Source: Antedon mediterranea
Lineage: Eukaryota; Echinodermata; Crinoidea; Comatulida; Antedonidae
Direction of reading: 5' to 3'
DNA: 60,000 bases
Assembly: GCF_964355755.1 (NCBI RefSeq)
Contig: NC_092678.1
Coordinates: 24,782,365 to 24,842,364, forward strand
Below the pieces are notes generated by a model. That model made no database searches. It saw only the letters and a list, made by a program, of their open reading frames with translations, and was not told the DNA's origin. A program made the translations under genes and the position numbers. Shown here one piece after another: positions 24,162 through 36,825 of this stretch. Each line of letters begins with the position of its first letter. Positions within the stretch are counted from its first letter, which is position 1.

Positions 24162-24791
24162 GATTTTGGCACCATAGGAATTGATTTTCTGTTCTCTATG
24201 TTAAATGGAAATTCTATTTTCATGCTTTATGGTCAGTTTTAGGCAACCGACTAATAAAAAAAATTATTTTAAAGTGGAGCTCCACTTCAAATTTCTCAGC
24301 TTATATTATGTTTAAGTATATTTAATTGAAAGTGATTAAATTTAAAAAACAGGGAAAATATGGCAATATTTCCAAAAAACTAATTTCTAAAAAATCGGTA
24401 AGAAAATAGTGTTTTTACATTACAATTTTTCAGTAACTTAGGGTTTATTAGTTTAGAATACGTCGCAAAATGCGTTACACTTGGCGACTGACGTTTTATT
24501 CGCCGGTGAACGCGTTGGTGTTATGTTTCCCCCTCGGGTAAGTCACGTGTCGAAAAATGGTGAATCAATTTTATACACACAATTAATTAATGCGATTTGT
24601 TTAAGTCCAAATAATATTTAAGATAAAAATGTATTGCTCAACATAGTAAATCGATATGGAAGCTTAGGCCTGACTGAAGAGCAACTATTCAGGCACCCTA
24701 TCTATAATGGCCTATGACTGAGATGCCGAGGTTTGGTGCCAGAACAAACTTCACACTGCTGTCGTAAGGCTATAAATAAGCCCAGCTGCTA

Positions 24792-24848
24792 GAGGTCAAG
24801 CATGGAGGTATAAAAATAGTCTATTTTTATACCTCCATGCTTGACCTC
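24792..24848. repeat. Perfect 28-bp palindrome with a one-base loop
   Basis: Arms 24792-24819 and 24821-24848 are exact reverse complements (gaggtcaagcatggaggta at the outer part), separated by a single t. It would form a 28-bp hairpin in RNA or a DNA cruciform. Confidence 0.95.
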
Positions 24849-27149
24849 CATGGGTCAAGCAGCATCGATACATACCTATACTCTAGAAGGCCTAGCTTTA
24901 TCTCGTTAAATTCGACATTTTAGTAATAATCTCATAATCACATTATTACACTGTGAAACATGACAGGGTCACATCTATTCAGAATATTTTAATATACTTT
25001 TGGCCCGTTAAAAATAACATCGCCAGCTAGTAGCAACAGTGTGTGATCGTGAAAAATTTCACGTGATTGTGACTCCCTAGCATAATAAAAAAAAAACAGT
25101 TGCGACCTAGGGAAAACGTAATGGTCATTATTGGTGTGGTGTAGGCCTACTGTTCATAAAGAAAAGATGTATGACGATAATTTCATCCTCATGAGGGAGC
25201 CCCAACAGCCTGATCCACAGGGTAATAACAGGCTAGATATGCCTACAGTAGATGGTTCGTAAGAAACATGAAATGCGTATTTAATTAAGAAAGTGAAATT
25301 CCTTTTAATTCGAGTTCCGTTCTTGTCATTTCTTCAGACTCTTCTTCACATTTATCTGTTTGATTCACGCACCTGTTTTTTAACCATTAGTTATGACGTC
25401 ATACTGGCGCTATAATGTGTTTCTTATCACGTAATCTTTAGGAAGATCCTGTAATCCTATTGGTCCCCGATGACAATTCAATCTGATACCTGATAAGACA
25501 GGTAGTATCAAGAAAGGGATTGTTTGCCGCAGTTAAAGTAGTTCCCTATAAACCACACAATATCTTGCTTATTAATTAGTGAAAATCATTCCGCCATACG
25601 GGCTAACTACTCGAAGAGCCTCAATAAATTGAATAATTTACTCACTCCTGAGGACGATCAAAGTATATTGATCGAAACCTCGAGAAACTCAACAGTTCTT
25701 TTATACGTGTTATACCGAAAACTTTATATCAACATTTGATTTCGCCATGCAAACCTTCAAACAATATATTGAATAATTTTGTTGAACAATTCATACTACT
25801 ACCTATTATTATCGCACTTTGCATTTTCTTTCAATTCAATTAGTGTGTTGCGCTTACAAATAATGATAATAATATAAATTTAACATTTTTTGAAAGCGCA
25901 AAAACTTTTTTCCCCTTCTTTCACAAACTTAGTGCACGTAGGCTGCTTTGCAGTACTTATTACAAGGCACCAAATTTTCTGAAAACGTAAGTCACAATTG
26001 CTTATATTTTGACAAAGAATATAATTTTACAAATCGTCTATATGCCTAAGGCCACTTAATTTTGATTGTATGTATTGGGACAAATCAGCTGTACCCTGAA
26101 GCTGAATGTCTGTAGGCCTATCCTATTTAATATTTTTGTGGTGGTTCGAATATTCCAGACGAGCGGGTTAATCTCTAAGGCCGGCCACACGTGTTGAAAC
26201 CACCAGTGGGGGTTTCCCTTCTTACATGGGGGTTTAGCGTTCTAGTAGCATCTAATGTACGTCCGGTCCCTAAGTCTAGCTTGGATGAGATGTGTACAAA
26301 CTCATAAAATAATTGAAAATGGGGGTCTTTTATAATAATTACATAGGTATTATGTGATTAAAACTGGAAGTGACAGAAACATCAATGTAATATTTACTAG
26401 ATAGTTACTGTCTTTAAATAACAAAAATAGTATGATAGGAAGATGGATACAAGATCTGTTTTCTGGCCACCTGAACAATCAGCATGCACAGTCACAAGCC
26501 ACACTACAAAGAGAGAAAACCAACCATGGAGAAAAGATACAATCAACCTTGCATATTTTATACCTCCATGATATAACAACCAGGACCCATGAAATATATC
26601 TGTTAAACAGGAATAGCCAGCGGCTAGATCCGTAATAATGATCGCCTTACATTTCCAACTCAGCACCTGAATGTGTTGCATTTTGATGGCCAATAATAAA
26701 ATTGTCTGTCACTCTGGTCTGGGCTGCTGTGGTCTGCTGGTGTATCAATGGCACACTTTGTAGGCCTACAATCATTCTAACTACTGTACTTGTACATTAT
26801 ATGACTTCTGCCTTAAACATAGGATGGGACGAGGGTGTGTGTGTGGGTGAGAAGGGGGGGGGGGGGAGTGTTATAAGAGCTGGAGGTAAAGAGGCGTTTG
26901 GACTGACATTCGGAATGCTTTAGTGATAGACCGTTATTGTAATCCATTCATGTTTTTAAACCATTTTTCTCACATGTTCGGCGGCAGAGGATGTTTTCTC
27001 AATCTTTTGTTAGCTTGTTAAATCATCAATCATTAAATTCTTGTAAAATTCCAATTTGTTACTATCACGTTGGTATGTCGTTCCCTAGGCTATAGAACGT
27101 GACGGTTGAAAAAAAACCGTAACAAATAAAGCGTATCCAACGTCCTTAT

Positions 27150-27375
27150 GTTTTTTTTTAGTATTCCATACGCATCCAACAGCGAGGAACTCGTCAATTA
27201 CCGGTACAGGATTGATACACCATTTAAAAATGTATTGTGCTTATTCTCATTTGAGGTATGGGGAGTGGAGTTAAGATAGTCGTGACAACACTGGCACTAC
27301 GTCTGGATTGAACCCCAGATTATGGGATTGGAAGGCAAACCACCAAGCTACAACTCCACTACTCAAGCTAGCTCA
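27150..27375 (-). mobile_element. SINE-like element, antisense, copy 1
   Basis: Shares several blocks with 50695-51190: cgcatccaacagc, a lattgtgcttat-like block, ggagttaa.a, and then gaaccc.aga...gga.tg.aaggcaaac followed by accaagctaca. Read on the minus strand the right part resembles a tRNA half, with a gggttca-type B box. A tRNA-derived SINE is likely. Confidence 0.55.
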
Positions 27376-28269
27376 AATACATTGCATAATAGGATTTGCA
27401 CGTCTTTTTGCGACTACCGAGACGGCATGCCAAATGAATAAAAAAAATTAATAAAATGTTATTTATACACTTTATCGTGCACTTTATGGTAAAGTGTCAA
27501 TTATCGTATTCGTTACCAACAATTGCTGGTATTGCGTCACTGACAATACTATACCCATCAACCTTTCCTACAATACTATAAACCTTTCTTATAATACTAT
27601 AACTATATAAACTTTTTCTACCAAAGTTTCTCAGGGTTAACGATAATCAAGATCGGAATCAAAGAAGAAAAGAATTGCAACAACACTGGATTTAAAGGAT
27701 TTAACACAAATCTGTTTATGAATTTCAATATAACTACAGTTTATTTTATATTTATCGGTATTTTCCTTCCTTATTCTTTCAAAATCTTTGACAAATGCAC
27801 GAATAAATGTATGGTTTTGATGAAACCATATCTGTATCTACTGTATTTATTTATTGACAAAACTATACAATATTATTAGTATTAACAAACAATTACGGCA
27901 AAATACAGTACAATTATTTATTGTATGCGCATACAAAAGGACAGACTATTAATAAAAATCATAATTTCAACTTGTTGAATGACTATGACGTCAGTACTAA
28001 TCCGGAAGAAATAAATTATTTCTCCATGGTAATAATTAAAAGGTTCCTAAAATATATTTTCTACGGCATACAACAAGCGTGGGTGGCAAGGTTGTGTGAA
28101 GGTGTGTTAAAGGGGGGAAAGGAAGAAGAAAAAATCTAATTAATTCTCAATGAACATGTGTTAATTATGGACAACGCTTGTCGGAAATGGCTATATGTGA
28201 AATAAATCACTATTTAGCATATGTTATTCAAATAATGTGATAAGAGATAATTAATGTTAAAGATTAACT

Positions 28270-28455
28270 ATAAGATAGGCCAACTAAAAAAAATGTACAA
28301 CATATAGAAAGAATACACATTAATAAAGTAAAGGTCAACCATGATATGCCAACTAAAACAAGAAAAGGATGGATGGACGCATACAACATTTTTTTAAATA
28401 GAAAAATGCATAGTAAAGTCAATATTAAACCATGATAGGCCAACTCTAAAAAAGA
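28270..28455. repeat. Imperfect tandem block around gataggccaact
   Basis: gata(g/t)gccaact recurs at about 28274, 28342 and 28434, each followed by an A-rich stretch, ca(t)acaacat and a gaaaaa-rich run. Three degraded copies; origin unknown. Confidence 0.45.
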
Positions 28456-30351
28456 AACGACTGGAGGTAGGCCAACAACATTTAAAAAAATAGAAAAAAT
28501 ACACGGTACATTACATGAACAGTATATTTAATTTTCTGTAAAATTTGCTGAAATTGCATTTCTGACATGCATTAGTGACCGGAATACTGTAAAATGGGGA
28601 GACGTAGTTTGGTTACCAGCACACCCTTGCACTCTCGTCATCAGCAGTAGGCAATATCATGTGTCATTAGTACATGTGTGTGCATTTAAATGATTATGAG
28701 CAATCAACAGCGATATCTATACGTAGATCGGATCATGAACCTGATTGAATCAATCTGAAGACACGGATATATTAAACAGATATAAAGTGAACGGAAGCAT
28801 TTGATTTGGGATGACTGATACTATCTAAACGTACTGGGGTTAATGAGTGGAAACTATAGTACTATATAATGCGACATTTACATAGGGATATTTCGTAAAG
28901 ATCAGAGCACCATGAGTGCCTATTGATTATCAAAATTATCTAGAGTCTGAGCAGGAAAATACAACCCAAAATTAATTAATACTCTGTAATTAATACAATG
29001 TAGTCCTACAACAACCCAAATGCCCAATTCAATTTAATAAACTATATTATCCAATACTCCGGGGGAATGCATTTGGTCGTGGTATACAAATATTTAAAAA
29101 GCACATTTAAAGGCAAGCAGAAGCACAACAATCAAATACAAATCTAAAATATGTTAAAATACACAGAGAGAAATAAATAGCATTTGAAATACGTGTACAG
29201 TACTAATACTTCTAGTACTTAATCTATTATAACATTCATTTTCTAATAAGTATGGTAGCTGGGGCAACTACTGGGCCATGAAATAACCGATTGAAATACT
29301 ACTTTTACTAGACTCCCCCACTGTATAATAAATGCTATAAAGACAATTTTATTACTACAGTACCGTACTAAATATAGCATTTTATTATTTTTTTTACAAT
29401 AATTATTTGTTTGATTGAGAGACACAACTAATGATTACCTGTACTGTACTCTTTCAATATACTGTACAATCATTTATCCACCCTCAACCAATGAAGCATA
29501 AAAGGCATTACAATGTACTTTTGTATCCGCCCACACAGAAAACTGCGCATGCGTCAAAACTTTTTTACAGGTTCCAGGCTAGGTTTGTCTGGTGCATTGT
29601 TATGTATTATGTATCCTATATTTAACCAGCAGTTAACCGCCATGCTTCAATAATTCACGTACCTGAATTTAAGCACATCCTTTATGAAATAAAAGAACAG
29701 TAAATGATTCAATACTTGCTACCCGGGTCAATAAAGATTCAATTACTCACATTATCTATAGCTAGCTACATTTAATTGAAAACAATTAATTACAGAAAAT
29801 GTTGAAGGACATTTTTACACTTTGATGTGAAAACATCAAATTGATTTGCTAAATCTGACACACGAACGCGAATCAATTGCACACATCATCGAAAGTCAGA
29901 ATGATAAGTGTGCCGCGCACGCGCGAGAGTTCGTAGCTAAGATACTTTTTTTCTTAATGTCTTTAATTTGGTCAATTTAATATAACCGATTTATGCAAAA
30001 AAATATATATACAGAGATCATTGCGATTTCGAAGATCTTTCACTAAATAAATATTATTTTATTAAATATTTAAAATTTAATTCATGATAATCATTAATCA
30101 TAGTTACTGATTAGTATTCAATGAAGAAGCTGTCATAACGGAAATGAAATTAACAAAATGATGACGTCATATCATACGCTCACTAATTATCTTAATTAGA
30201 AATAATACTATTTTATTAGGCTACAACGAAAAAATGTTTTCACTGAAAAATCAACAACAAATCTGTTGTTAAGGTATCACTTTTGATAACGATATCTATA
30301 CGCGCGCGCATAGGAAATAGAGCAGAAAAAGTTATCAGTTTTGTTACTTAC

Positions 30352-30357
30352 CTTCAT
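30352..30357 (-). CDS. Exon 1: start codon plus one codon (Met-Lys), then donor
   Basis: On the minus strand ATG AAG is followed at once by GTAAGTAACA, a near-perfect 5' splice site. The phase is 0, exactly what exon 2 needs. The ATG has A at -3. Splicing to 22838 gives Met-Lys-Glu followed by the hydrophobic core of the signal peptide. The distance (7.5 kb) makes this the least certain join in the gene; an unseen exon nearer 22.84 kb could supply another start. The 5' untranslated part extends to the right; its length is unknown. Confidence 0.72.
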
Positions 30358-30620
30358 GATGCAAGTTAAGTATTCCACTCAAAGATCCTTATTTCATTAT
30401 TAAATCCAAGAATATAAAATATATGATGAAATATTAGTAAATTAAATATCCCTTAATACATTTCCAAAACAATAATTCTGCTTAAAAATATTGTCCCACC
30501 AAAATAAGTTCCTGCTGGCCCGGGTAAAGTACGTCTGTCGACCCGCCGGGATACAGGCTAAGTTGGTATACTATTATTATTGAACCCTTGAGTTCAATTG
30601 AAAACTACTCTATGAAACGA
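30358..30620 (-). promoter_or_regulatory. 5' UTR and probable promoter region of the Kazal-repeat gene
   Basis: The sequence directly upstream (to the right) of the start codon. It is AT-rich to about 30490, where the minus strand reads atatttttaag, a weak TATA-like element. It then becomes more GC-rich with a ccgggcc/ccgccggg patch at 30518-30550. No start site can be fixed from sequence alone. An acceptor-like ataag lies 30-35 bases upstream of the ATG, so a further non-coding exon is possible. Confidence 0.3.
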
Positions 30621-31298
30621 TACAACATAAAACAACCTCAAACTTTTGTGAAGTTTAATCACGTGATTAACTATATTAGACCTGATTTGGTGACGTATTA
30701 TAAATGGGCGGGCACTCGGCCGTAAAGGATCATGGGCCGGATGCGAATAAGTAAAACAGTTAGTAAGAGCAATTGATAATTTAACTTTGTTTATTGTTAA
30801 ATCAATTAACACATCCGGTTAGCTAACTTAACTTAACTAACTTCCCTAACTATAGTATATTTAGCGCGAAAAATAAAGCGAAACTGCGAATTTAACCCTA
30901 CAGGTTCCAATGAATGCGTTTGAAGATAAAAGGGATTATTTCAAGCAACAATTATTCAACAGTTAAGTTTCTTTTAATAAAGATAGAAATAGACTAGTTG
31001 CTGCTTTGTCAACGAGAAAGGAAATTAAACAAGAAAAACGTCTAAACCTAGCTGGTTAAATCACCTGTAACGATCTTTTGAATTGAATAAAGAATGGCTG
31101 ACCTGGTTAATGTGTGACGACAAAAGAAGCCAAGCTGCCAAGCCTCCTTTCATTTCAAAGTTTGCTCTTGTTTTACGATTATTTTAACCGCGTGTGTGAC
31201 GCGAGTCAACGCGTGCGACGCGAATGAACATGCGTGACACGCGTGCTTTATAGACGAATGCGTTTGAATTCTAAAAAAAAAAAAAAAAAAAACATGGA
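30621..31298. other. Intergenic, CpG-rich patch, no gene seen
   Basis: Upstream of the Kazal-repeat gene. A patch at 31190-31250 is built from repeats of gcgtg.gacgcg type motifs and precedes an A18-20 run at 31273-31292. I see no coding exon. Confidence 0.5.
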
Positions 31299-31300
31299 TT

Positions 31301-31485
31301 AAAGGGTCTTTCACACCTGTTCCGGCACGGTTCCGGTCCGCCGAATCGAACATCAATGTTTCGTTTTCACGCGGCTATGCGCCAATCGATATGTGCGTAG
31401 CCGCGTGAAAACGAAACATTGGCGTTCGATTGGATTTTCCGGCGCCGGATCGGAACCGTGCCGGAACAGGTGTGAAAGACCCTTT
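31301..31485. mobile_element. Fold-back MITE with GGGTCTTTCACACCTG ends
   Basis: The left end aaagggtctttcacacctg is exactly complementary to the right end caggtgtgaaagacccttt, and complementarity continues inward (ttccggcacggttccg; gttt..gttttcacgcggct). About 185 bp in all, GC-richer than its surroundings. The terminal sequence type is like that of Harbinger-related MITEs, but I could not settle the target-site duplication. Confidence 0.85.
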
Positions 31486-31539
31486 AGGCCATGTTCACTG
31501 TTCAGAGTGTGGGACATGATTGGTGTTACAGTTTAGGCA

Positions 31540-31620
31540 TATGTCGCTTCTTTGACTGAAGAGGTTACCCAGTATAAATATATATTTCAATTTCAATTTC
31601 AATTGTATTGCGTTTTTGAA
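31540..31620 (+). mobile_element. SINE tail fragment
   Basis: Contains ctttgactgaagaggttacc followed by cagtataaata, closely matching 58758-58790. It ends in a short caattt-rich tandem run. Confidence 0.55.
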
Positions 31621-33100
31621 AACTATTTTGATATTTTGACTAATGCAGCGGATTATTTGCACCACTGGTACTAAATTAAAAGTTTTTTTCTACTAATAAT
31701 GACTACCCCACACATCTGACCACAATGAACTAATCAAATATAGACTTTTCTGGTCCGTGACAAAAGAAAAACCACTTAATTTTAATAATAATATAATGAA
31801 ATTGTGATTGTTACCATTCATTGACAGAATTGCCATTCTACCCATTATAGCGCGAATATCGCTTGTGATTCGTCAACTCGCTTGCGTTGCGCGTACGCAC
31901 GCCCCTGTGTTAAGTTCAAAAGTAGGTACCAAACTTAATTTCCTCTATGGTACTTACTGAAAAATTATGCGAAGACACGTAATACACTGGCGAAGGACAT
32001 AAAATTAGAAACGACTAGACCAAATTTAACCGTTAAAGTGTAATTAATGAATCCCAAATCGTGATCTGTAATACTGCGATTAGACTTTTAGATAGAAGTG
32101 TATTCCTTTCGAATCTATCATGGGCACAGACGGGCTCCCTTTGAAGTGTCTTATACCTAATTAAACGTGCTTATCCCATTTCATCATTTCAAGAACTTAG
32201 TAACTTTGCTTAGTCATCAATGGTAACCCCGGTTAATGATAGAATCAATCTATCTAGAATTACTACAAGTTTAAACTTGGTTTCATAATCCAACTTTAAA
32301 AAAAAAACGTTTAAGAAGGCCGATATCATTCATTTTAATCCTAACAACAAAGCATATAAAAATTTGGCAGAAACTAAGCAGTTTATAATAAATATTGTGA
32401 GGAGCCAATTAAAGCCTGGATACCCCCGACTACTTCGGGCTACAACGGTGCCCCTGCTGCGAGGAGTTGCTCAGCATTGCGACTTGCAGCATCAAACAAG
32501 TGATTTTTTTTCCTGACTTTTTATCAACGATTAATACAGCTTTTTCGAGGAAGTATGATGTTAAGATAATAATATACATGAATTGTCCAACGTGATTCAT
32601 GTTTTCCAATGAAACGAAGAAAAAAAAAGGACGAAAACAAACTTTTTTTAAACATAAATTCACAGGGAACGGAAGTGTTATTGTGATTCAGTATGTTTTA
32701 ACATCTTACACCAGTTGGAGCACTTATCAGTGTGTCCATTTAACTGTCGTTAACTCTTGTATATTTTGAATGGCCAAAAAATCGAACATATCACAATAAT
32801 ATCAGAGTTAAACCGTAAACAATACCACGGTGGTCTAATGTTAATGATGTACAAATCGTTAACTAAATACCAAAAATAATAATAATCTACGCGTGAGAAA
32901 GGATAGTAGCGTTTGTACGAGACATTTATATTTCATTAAAATGCATTTTTCGTACTGATTTGTTTTCGTAACCCGGCCCGTGCAACAAAACGCCAACATC
33001 ACTTCACCTGACCCACATCTTTTCAGTACATAGACCAACTCATTGAGACAGACATATGTATTTGAGAGATTCAAGATTTAAGAAATGTATTGGTCCACTT
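31621..33100. other. No gene recognised
   Basis: AT-rich sequence with scattered short minus-strand ORFs that have no recognisable domain, coding bias or splice context. Nothing else seen. Confidence 0.5.
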
Positions 33101-33114
33101 TAAAATGGAAATTC

Positions 33115-33159
<45 letters not shown>
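33115..33159. repeat. (GTA)15 microsatellite
   Basis: Fifteen uninterrupted gta trinucleotides. Confidence 0.98.
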
Positions 33160-33204
33160 TATAGCAGTGGCATACTCGTAAAGTATATCAGAAGGGGATG
33201 TTAT

Positions 33205-33500
33205 GGTACTGTACCTTGGGGGTGAGACCACCGTGTCGGACCATGGTTTCCTTTGATCCACGGTTCGAATCCCATTGCCACTCTCCGTGTTTTCATACTT
33301 GAGATTTGAAATACATACGTCTTTCGGATGACACGTTAAGCCGTTGGTCCCATTGCAACATGGCTCATGTGCACTTTAAAAAAAAAAACAGTATTAGGGA
33401 TCGGATCGTCTACGGTGTACTGCCTAATTCACCGGCGGCAGAAGGGCCTATCTAGTCGAACTTAGCCGGGCTATCCTTGGTGTGTATAAAAAACAACAAC
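33205..33500 (+). mobile_element. tRNA-derived SINE
   Basis: The head has an A-box-like segment and a clear B box (ggttcgaatccc at 33263-33274). The body has tctttcggatgacacgttaa and a gtgcactttaaa block also found at 58.6 kb. It ends near an ACA/A-rich stretch (about 33490). It is not an intact tRNA: no acceptor-stem pairing could be found. Confidence 0.65.
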
Positions 33501-34484
33501 AAGCAAACCTTAACTCTTGCAGATAGAGAAGAGGCGCCAGGTTTGATCAGAAATATGAAGATGGTATAATGACTCAGAATCAAAGGTTCCTGAATATGTA
33601 CGGTACGTCCGCACTTATGCGCAATTGAATGCAAGTGTACCAAGGTGATATTGGCGAAAATGCTTAATGGGTGCAAAGGAGGTACTATTGTTATGATTTT
33701 TTTTTTGTATAATAAAATCAGTTATCTTGTGCAGATTTTTTGAAATTCAAATGGATTGAACCAAAGAAACACGAGGTGCCTGGACAGAAACTTATTATAC
33801 CTGTTGTTGGCCGACGGACTTGAGGGACCTGGGAATACAATAATTTGGCACCTGGGAATAAAAATTGAACGCGACAATGATTGAAGCCCGAGCACAGGTT
33901 CTGTGATTGAAAACATACATTGACATGTAGTGCCAACTGTTTAGAATCAGAATGTGATATGACAGGCCTAAATAAAATTACATTAAAATGATAAGATGGG
34001 TCGGTTGTAGGTAGGCCTGCTAAACACTACTGTATGTAAGAAATGGTTTTAGAGCCAAAAACGTTATAACTGTTTTTTCTGATCCCTGAAACAGTTCTTA
34101 TTTTATGTTACCATTTAAGTTAGTATAGTTAATGTATTCTGTTTTTATTTCATGAGCTGTTTAAAAAAAAATGTTGTTGAAGTATAAGAACGAGTTTAAA
34201 ATAACTATAAAAATAAGATTTTTTTTTGTATATATATACAATACCTATTGAGGAGATGAACACAAATGCGATTTTAAAAGTATAGTACACACTAATACAA
34301 ATAAACATTTTTACAATTTCCAAAAAACTGTCGTACAAAACAAGACAATAAACTGCATAAACTTTTTAACCGAGGAAACATAAAAAAACAGCACGTCTAT
34401 GAATCAGTGGTATGATATCCTTCCACAGAACGTGACCAATTTAGAAGATGTTTATTGATATCAACCTCGTATTCACCACATTGC

Positions 34485-34830
34485 CTTCCTATAATGCTTC
34501 TACTACTCATACCACGAATTCGACGCGCGCGTAAAAAATATTATCAGTATTTGAATGCTCTTTGTTATCGCTTTGTGCTACCGCTACCGATTTCCGACCG
34601 CATCATCGTAGAGAAAGTGTAATATAATTGAATGGTTTGTTCGCGGGTATGTCAAGTTTCTTCCTAAAATGCTTCTACTACTCATACCACGAATTCGACG
34701 CCCGCGTAAAAAACATATTATCAGTATTTAAATGCTCTTTGTGTTACCGCTATCGATTTCCGACCGCATCATCGTAGAGAAAATGTAATATAATTGAATG
34801 GTATGTCCGCGGGTATGTCGAGTTCTGGAT
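34485..34830. repeat. Tandem duplication of ~175 bp
   Basis: The block aatgcttctactactcatac and its continuation through cgaattcgacg, tttccgaccgcatcatcg and gggtatgtc starts at 34493 and again at 34668. The copies differ by several substitutions and a small deletion near 34740. Confidence 0.9.
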
Positions 34831-35368
34831 AAGCGATTAAAATATATAATTTACCTGGATTTCTGCTTAAAGATCATTACAAACATTCTATTTTTGATAA
34901 TCATACGAATCATTAACGAGTAAAAATGATACGCATACATTCAATGCGATTGGATATCAGTTTAGGTACGCTTCGTTGAAAAAAAGCTCTGCCGTTCTTG
35001 GCGATTAAACATGATGTTTGGGTCTGATTATTTTCGATACGTGTGCGACCGATCCTTCATCATCAGTCAGACTTATTAATGTCCAAGTCGTGTATCTCAA
35101 GATATACACACGGGACATTGTCTATACACACGGGTTGAGTTGAGCAAGTGACAGTGTTCCGTTTCCATACAATTCGGATACATTTCTGTCATTTGTAGCA
35201 TTTTAAATCTTAGTCACAACTACAAAGTACATATAGCACTTGTATGACAGATATCAAAATGATAAGCAGACATAACGCGATACTAAATTTTGTTTTAAGA
35301 TTCAAGATAAATATTTTTGCTTCTGTAGATTTAAAAAAAAAACGACGACTAGAAATACATATTTACGA

Positions 35369-35730
35369 GTTCATTGAAGATGCACTATAAAGTCCTACTA
35401 CCGTGGCTTCTTTCTTTGTTATACGGTGAAAATCGTGTTCAAAATAAATACAATGGTTATGAATAGTTAAAAATATAAAATATAAAAAACTTTTGTGATT
35501 CTTTACATTTCACCTAGAGAGGACAATAAAAAGGTAATAAAGTTCATTGAAGATGCACTACATAGGCCTACTACCGTGTCTCTTTTCTTTGTTACACGGT
35601 AATCTGTAAATTGCGAAAATCGTGTTAAAATTACAATGTATGTGAATAGTTAAAAACATACAATATAAAAGACTTTTGTAATTCTTTACATTTTACCTAG
35701 GGATGACAATAAAAAGGTAATAAATAATGT
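35369..35730. repeat. Tandem duplication of ~173 bp
   Basis: gttcattgaagatgcacta starts at 35369 and 35542. Both copies continue through ctactaccgtg, gaaaatcgtgtt, gaatagttaaaaa and gacaataaaaaggtaataaa. More diverged than the 34.5-kb duplication. Confidence 0.9.
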
Positions 35731-36825
35731 CAAGTAGCAGTCGGAAGCCTCAATGACCTAAATCAAGTGATACATCATAACAACTAATATAACGAATAAA
35801 TCACAAATCAATTGACCTCAAAATATCACCCCGTTCTCGTTTTCTAATAATGGTCTACTTCTGCTCTATTCATTTCATCGTGTAAACATTTCATTATGTT
35901 CGCAAGATAGTAAATGGTTATTTCCGTTTCGAGGGTCTGATGCCTAAACACTATTAATAAGACCATGCAGAAATTATCCATGATAATACACAGTTTTAAA
36001 ATTATAATAGGTTACAGTTTTCATAACGAGGCTACTTAGCGTACGCGCATGTGCAAAAATCCACGCTGTTGTATACGCGCACGTTGAGTGACGTGCACGT
36101 TGAGTGACGCGCACGCCGGGTACCACTCGATGGTACTTACAGTTAGATGCGCGCGCGCGTCTACAAACTTGATTAGAGTGACCACAACAATTGAATAAAT
36201 GTACAGCACAACAACATATAAAATATTGTAGATTGTCGTTTGAATGCATATTTATTATCGATATGAATGAGTATAAATGTGATACAAATTTAATCAATAA
36301 TGTAATAATACTTAAAATTTTAAAATCAATCAATGATTTAATAATACAGAAAACCCCAATTTGTATTATCGCTTTAATATCATATATTAATAGTTGTAGT
36401 CATTTGACCAATGTTCTTCACTTCGAATCCTTTGAAACACAACATGTAATCAGTTATTGAGTGAGTCTGCACAGAATGACAATTAGACTCAAAAGCTTCA
36501 TATTCGAATGATAGACTTCTTATTTGGAGCATCCGTCATCCATAGCGTATCCTCATTTATCTACTTAGGTATGGTCACTTTCTGTAAAATATACCTGAAT
36601 GATTTTTCAGCAACATACATAGCTGTTAGAAGTACATAATCATGCCATGATCAATCATCAGTAAAACAGGATAAACATTATCACAGATTATATACTTCAA
36701 AATAAATATACCAATACAAATGTTCTGGAATAAAATCTTCCTGTATACCTTATTTATTTGGAACCGTGATGGTCATGGTAGCAACACATTTTTAAACAAA
36801 TGACTTCATACTATACCTTCCAAAG

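Larger units (their letters stand above)
22839..30351 (-). other. Intron 1 (7.5 kb)
   Basis: Follows the Met-Lys exon. I found no convincing coding exon. It holds a MITE (24006-24161), a perfect 28-bp palindrome (24792-24848), a SINE-like antisense copy (27150-27375), a poly-G run (about 26854-26867) and an imperfect tandem block (28270-28450). A + strand ATG with four more codons and a GTAAGT at about 24522-24542 was noted but not supported. Confidence 0.65.

Noticed and set aside
24515-24545. Plus-strand ATG with four codons and a GTAAGT donor
   Set aside because: Consistent with a first exon, but no acceptor or downstream exon on the plus strand could be found.
33205-33280. tRNA gene with B box ggttcgaatccc
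   Set aside because: No acceptor stem or complete cloverleaf, and the sequence continues into SINE body.
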